The notes below the pieces were generated by a model. The model ran no database searches. It worked only from the letters and a program-made list of their open reading frames with translations, and was not told the origin of the DNA. Shown here piece by piece: positions 61,543 through 64,000 of a stretch of 64,000 nucleotides of DNA. Source of the stretch: Diadema setosum (taxonomy: Eukaryota; Echinodermata; Echinoidea; Diadematoida; Diadematidae); the NCBI GenBank assembly GCA_033980235.1, contig CM067067.1, positions 930,001-994,000 on the forward strand, in the 5' to 3' direction. The stretch's first letter is position 1, and each line of letters begins with the position of its first letter. Position numbers and translations under genes: made by a program.

Positions 61543-64000
61543 ACAAGTATGATTAGGCTATTATACATGATTTCTCAGAATTGTTTAATATAGCATCAAA
61601 TGAGATTTACCTGCTCCCCTTCCCCACAATCCCATTTCAAAAAAAAAAAAAAAAAAATGTGGAGAATGTTGCATTTCACTGTCCATATATCAATATTAAT
61701 AATGATACGGTTGTTACAGGGTAACATTTATGTTGCTAGACATATTTATAATTGTTCATTTTTAGACTTTTGACCAACTTAAAACTATGAATTCACAGTT
61801 ATAAAAGATACAGGAGCCATGTTTATTTTCTCACACATCAATTTGAGTTGTGTTCTCCCTCACCATTTCACCACTCCATGTGCCTGATACCCAAATGGTA
61901 CAAGTTGTAGGTGGTAGCTCCGCGACAGCATCCTCACGTTTGGAGATAACCCGCTGCCCTCTCTCCCTCTCTCCCTCTCTCTCTCCCTCTCTCTCTTTGT
62001 TGTGTATTTGTCAATCAGGACCGAAGGACAGACTGCAGCGGTGGGCTGATTTGGAGAAGGGCACTCGGATGGTGGAAGTGCATGCATGCTGACGTAAAGA
62101 TTAGACACTTTGAAGCGGATGTCACAGCAGCAAGCTGAATGAATGGGACTATAAAGAAACAAGCACATGGAGGCCACAAGACTAGATGAAGGTTAGCTCC
62201 TGTTGTATTCTTATTTCCTCTGGTCTTCCATTCACAGCATCTTGTTGACCTTGTGGACACACGTCACAAGGCTAGGAGATCTCTTCCTGTATGTGGCATG
62301 TGGGTTGGGACTATGAAGAGAGTGTTAACAGGCCATTGACATCAAAGGGGAAAAAAGACAACAGCTTTAACATAACTCATTCATCTACAAGGAAGCCCAA
62401 GAAACCTGTGTGATCGTTACACCATTACATTCCGAAATCACTGCAAGAAGTTGGTCAGCTGGAGAATGATGTATGTCACAGCTCAGTCAAGATAAGAAAA
62501 ATGCACTGGAGCTAGCTGTGGTAAAATATCATTGAATGAGAAAAAGATTAGAATTAGTGAAGGCCAATGAAAATCAACAGAAAAAATTCAGTTAGTAATT
62601 GAGCCAGCATATTATTGGAATTCAAATCTGTTCCTCAAAGAATGGGATGTAGTGAAATATCATCTAGTCAAAACCCATTTAGTCAAGAATATACATGGCT
62701 ATTGACATCACTCATTTGATTTTTTTTTTAAATGAAGCTGTAAAGGTGAACCCTTTTGCATCAAACTCAGAAATGTAAATTTCTAATAAAGAGACATGAT
62801 TTATTTCACTAGAGTTGCAGAAAAGGTATGGAAATATTATATGATGAATTAAAACCCTAATCTACCCCAGATATTCTTTCTGACATTTGATATACATGTA
62901 ACTATCAGTCCATGATATTGTAGGTTACCTTCATCATTCCATATTCATGTGTAACTGGTATAACACTGATATCTATCCACATTCATATCTGTTGATCTTG
63001 AATCCAGGATTTATATAGATTATGAAAGGCAATTTTCTTTCAAAGCTATGATCATGTATGCTTTTCATTCAGTTGTTGCATGTGTTCCTAGTTTCTATTG
63101 TGCATTCTCTTAAGAGAAGAGAGAATAACATGCCTTCCACCAGGAGCATATTATTCAATGCAGAAAATATCAGTCTTATTCATTTCTCTATAAATCTCTC
63201 TTCCTCCTTCTCCACCTGGTCTGTTGATGCAGTCACAGTCTCCATGGTAACCGACTGTGAGGGAGGAGGGGGTAGAGGAATGGGAGTTAGCGAATCGAGA
63301 TGGTCATCCTTGGTATCCTTACTTAAGGGCAGAAAACTGACTTTCATGGATGGGGAGATTATGAGCAAGTAGGTCATGTGACGAGTAGGTTTGATGGCCA
63401 AAGGCGGAGGCCATTAAGCCAACGGGTTAACAAGTCATGTGACTCCCTCATCCATGTCCATGAGTGTCCAATTAGTGAAGAGAGCTTCTCGCTATGCTCA
63501 GACCTGGCTTTCACCTGCATGTAGCAGGAATTTGCAGAGTAGAACAAGGTAAGTTATCAAGGATAGGTTCAAGTCCGTTGTACTAGTACTGTCAGTTTCT
63601 AGATGTTTATAGATGGAAATCATGTTCCTCAAATGAGTCCACCAAAATCAAAATGAAAAAGGAAGAGGAGTATTCTAAGAAAGGAGATGAAATGAATTCA
63701 CCTAAAGGTTTGAATATTAAGTTAGATTTGACAGATGGATGGAGGAAAGAGATACATTATTTCATGTGATTACCTTTAATGATGCATAAAGTGGATTACC
63801 GCACCATTTGTTTTCATTGCAAACTTGAAATTCATGACGATGACATACGCTTCCATTTCAGGGATTTTCTCATCCTCTTGTGTACCATCAAAACAGTATA
63901 AACTCTCTCATCTGTGTATTTCTTTCATAACTTGTGGTTAGGGTGATGTAAGGGGAAGCCCCATTTACTGTCAGCTATGCACACAACCCTACAGGGCATG
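61543..64000. other. Intergenic DNA to the end of the window
   Basis: An A run lies at 61641-61657 and a CT-rich run at about 61957-61996. A stretch at 62019-62191 has acceptor-like and donor-like edges (ttgtcaatcag before, gttagc after), and gagtagaacaag/gtaagt occurs at 63550. Both could be untranslated exons, but there is no coding support. Confidence 0.4.

Noticed and set aside
63180..63401. Minus-strand 73-codon frame near the right end
   Set aside because: No homology, low complexity (Pro-rich from a G-rich stretch) and no splice or start support.

Overview
The window is animal genomic DNA: AT-rich, with GT-AG introns of roughly 0.1 to 4.5 kb, conserved intron phases, many short inverted-repeat transposons, CR1/L2-like retroelements and long AC/AT microsatellites. 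Gene content (T-tailed cholinesterase relatives; an adhesion GPCR carrying an IgGFc-binding domain) and repeat types fit an invertebrate deuterostome, most likely an echinoderm; amphioxus or hemichordate cannot be excluded. Three protein-coding genes, all on the + strand, occupy the first 45 kb. Their exons were assembled by reading frame, phase and homology, without transcript data.

Positions 565-4255 hold the last four exons of a cholinesterase-like gene whose 5' part lies before the window. Positions 7678-16705 hold a complete ten-exon paralogue (598 aa) with a signal peptide, Ser/Glu/His triad and a C-terminal amphiphilic tail like the acetylcholinesterase T peptide. The last four coding exons of the two genes have equal or nearly equal lengths and the same phases, so they are a tandem duplication. 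The complete copy lacks the residues that normally bind choline.

Positions 20628-44743 hold a 22-exon adhesion GPCR (1561 aa): signal peptide, IgGFc-binding domain, five Thr/Ser-rich cassettes, EGF, Ig, SEA, HormR, GAIN/GPS and seven membrane segments. The SEA-HormR-GAIN core has the order known from ADGRG6; the N-terminal modules are additional. Four of the Thr/Ser cassettes are near-identical 87-nt exons inside a locally duplicated block. That block also carries an internally deleted non-LTR retrotransposon (24233-27690) and a GC-rich foldback element (28550-29545).

Positions 44744-64000 contain no gene that I can support. They hold SINE or retroelement tails, foldback and TA- or TTAA-flanked MITEs, a long CA/GT microsatellite cluster and a tRNA-like sequence. 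Two short stretches there have splice-site context and could be untranslated exons of a neighbouring gene, but this is weak.

The main items of interest are the composite receptor with two predicted self-cleavage sites, its recently expanded mucin-like exon array, the T-tailed esterase with a remodelled choline site, and a dense population of palindromic MITEs inside introns.
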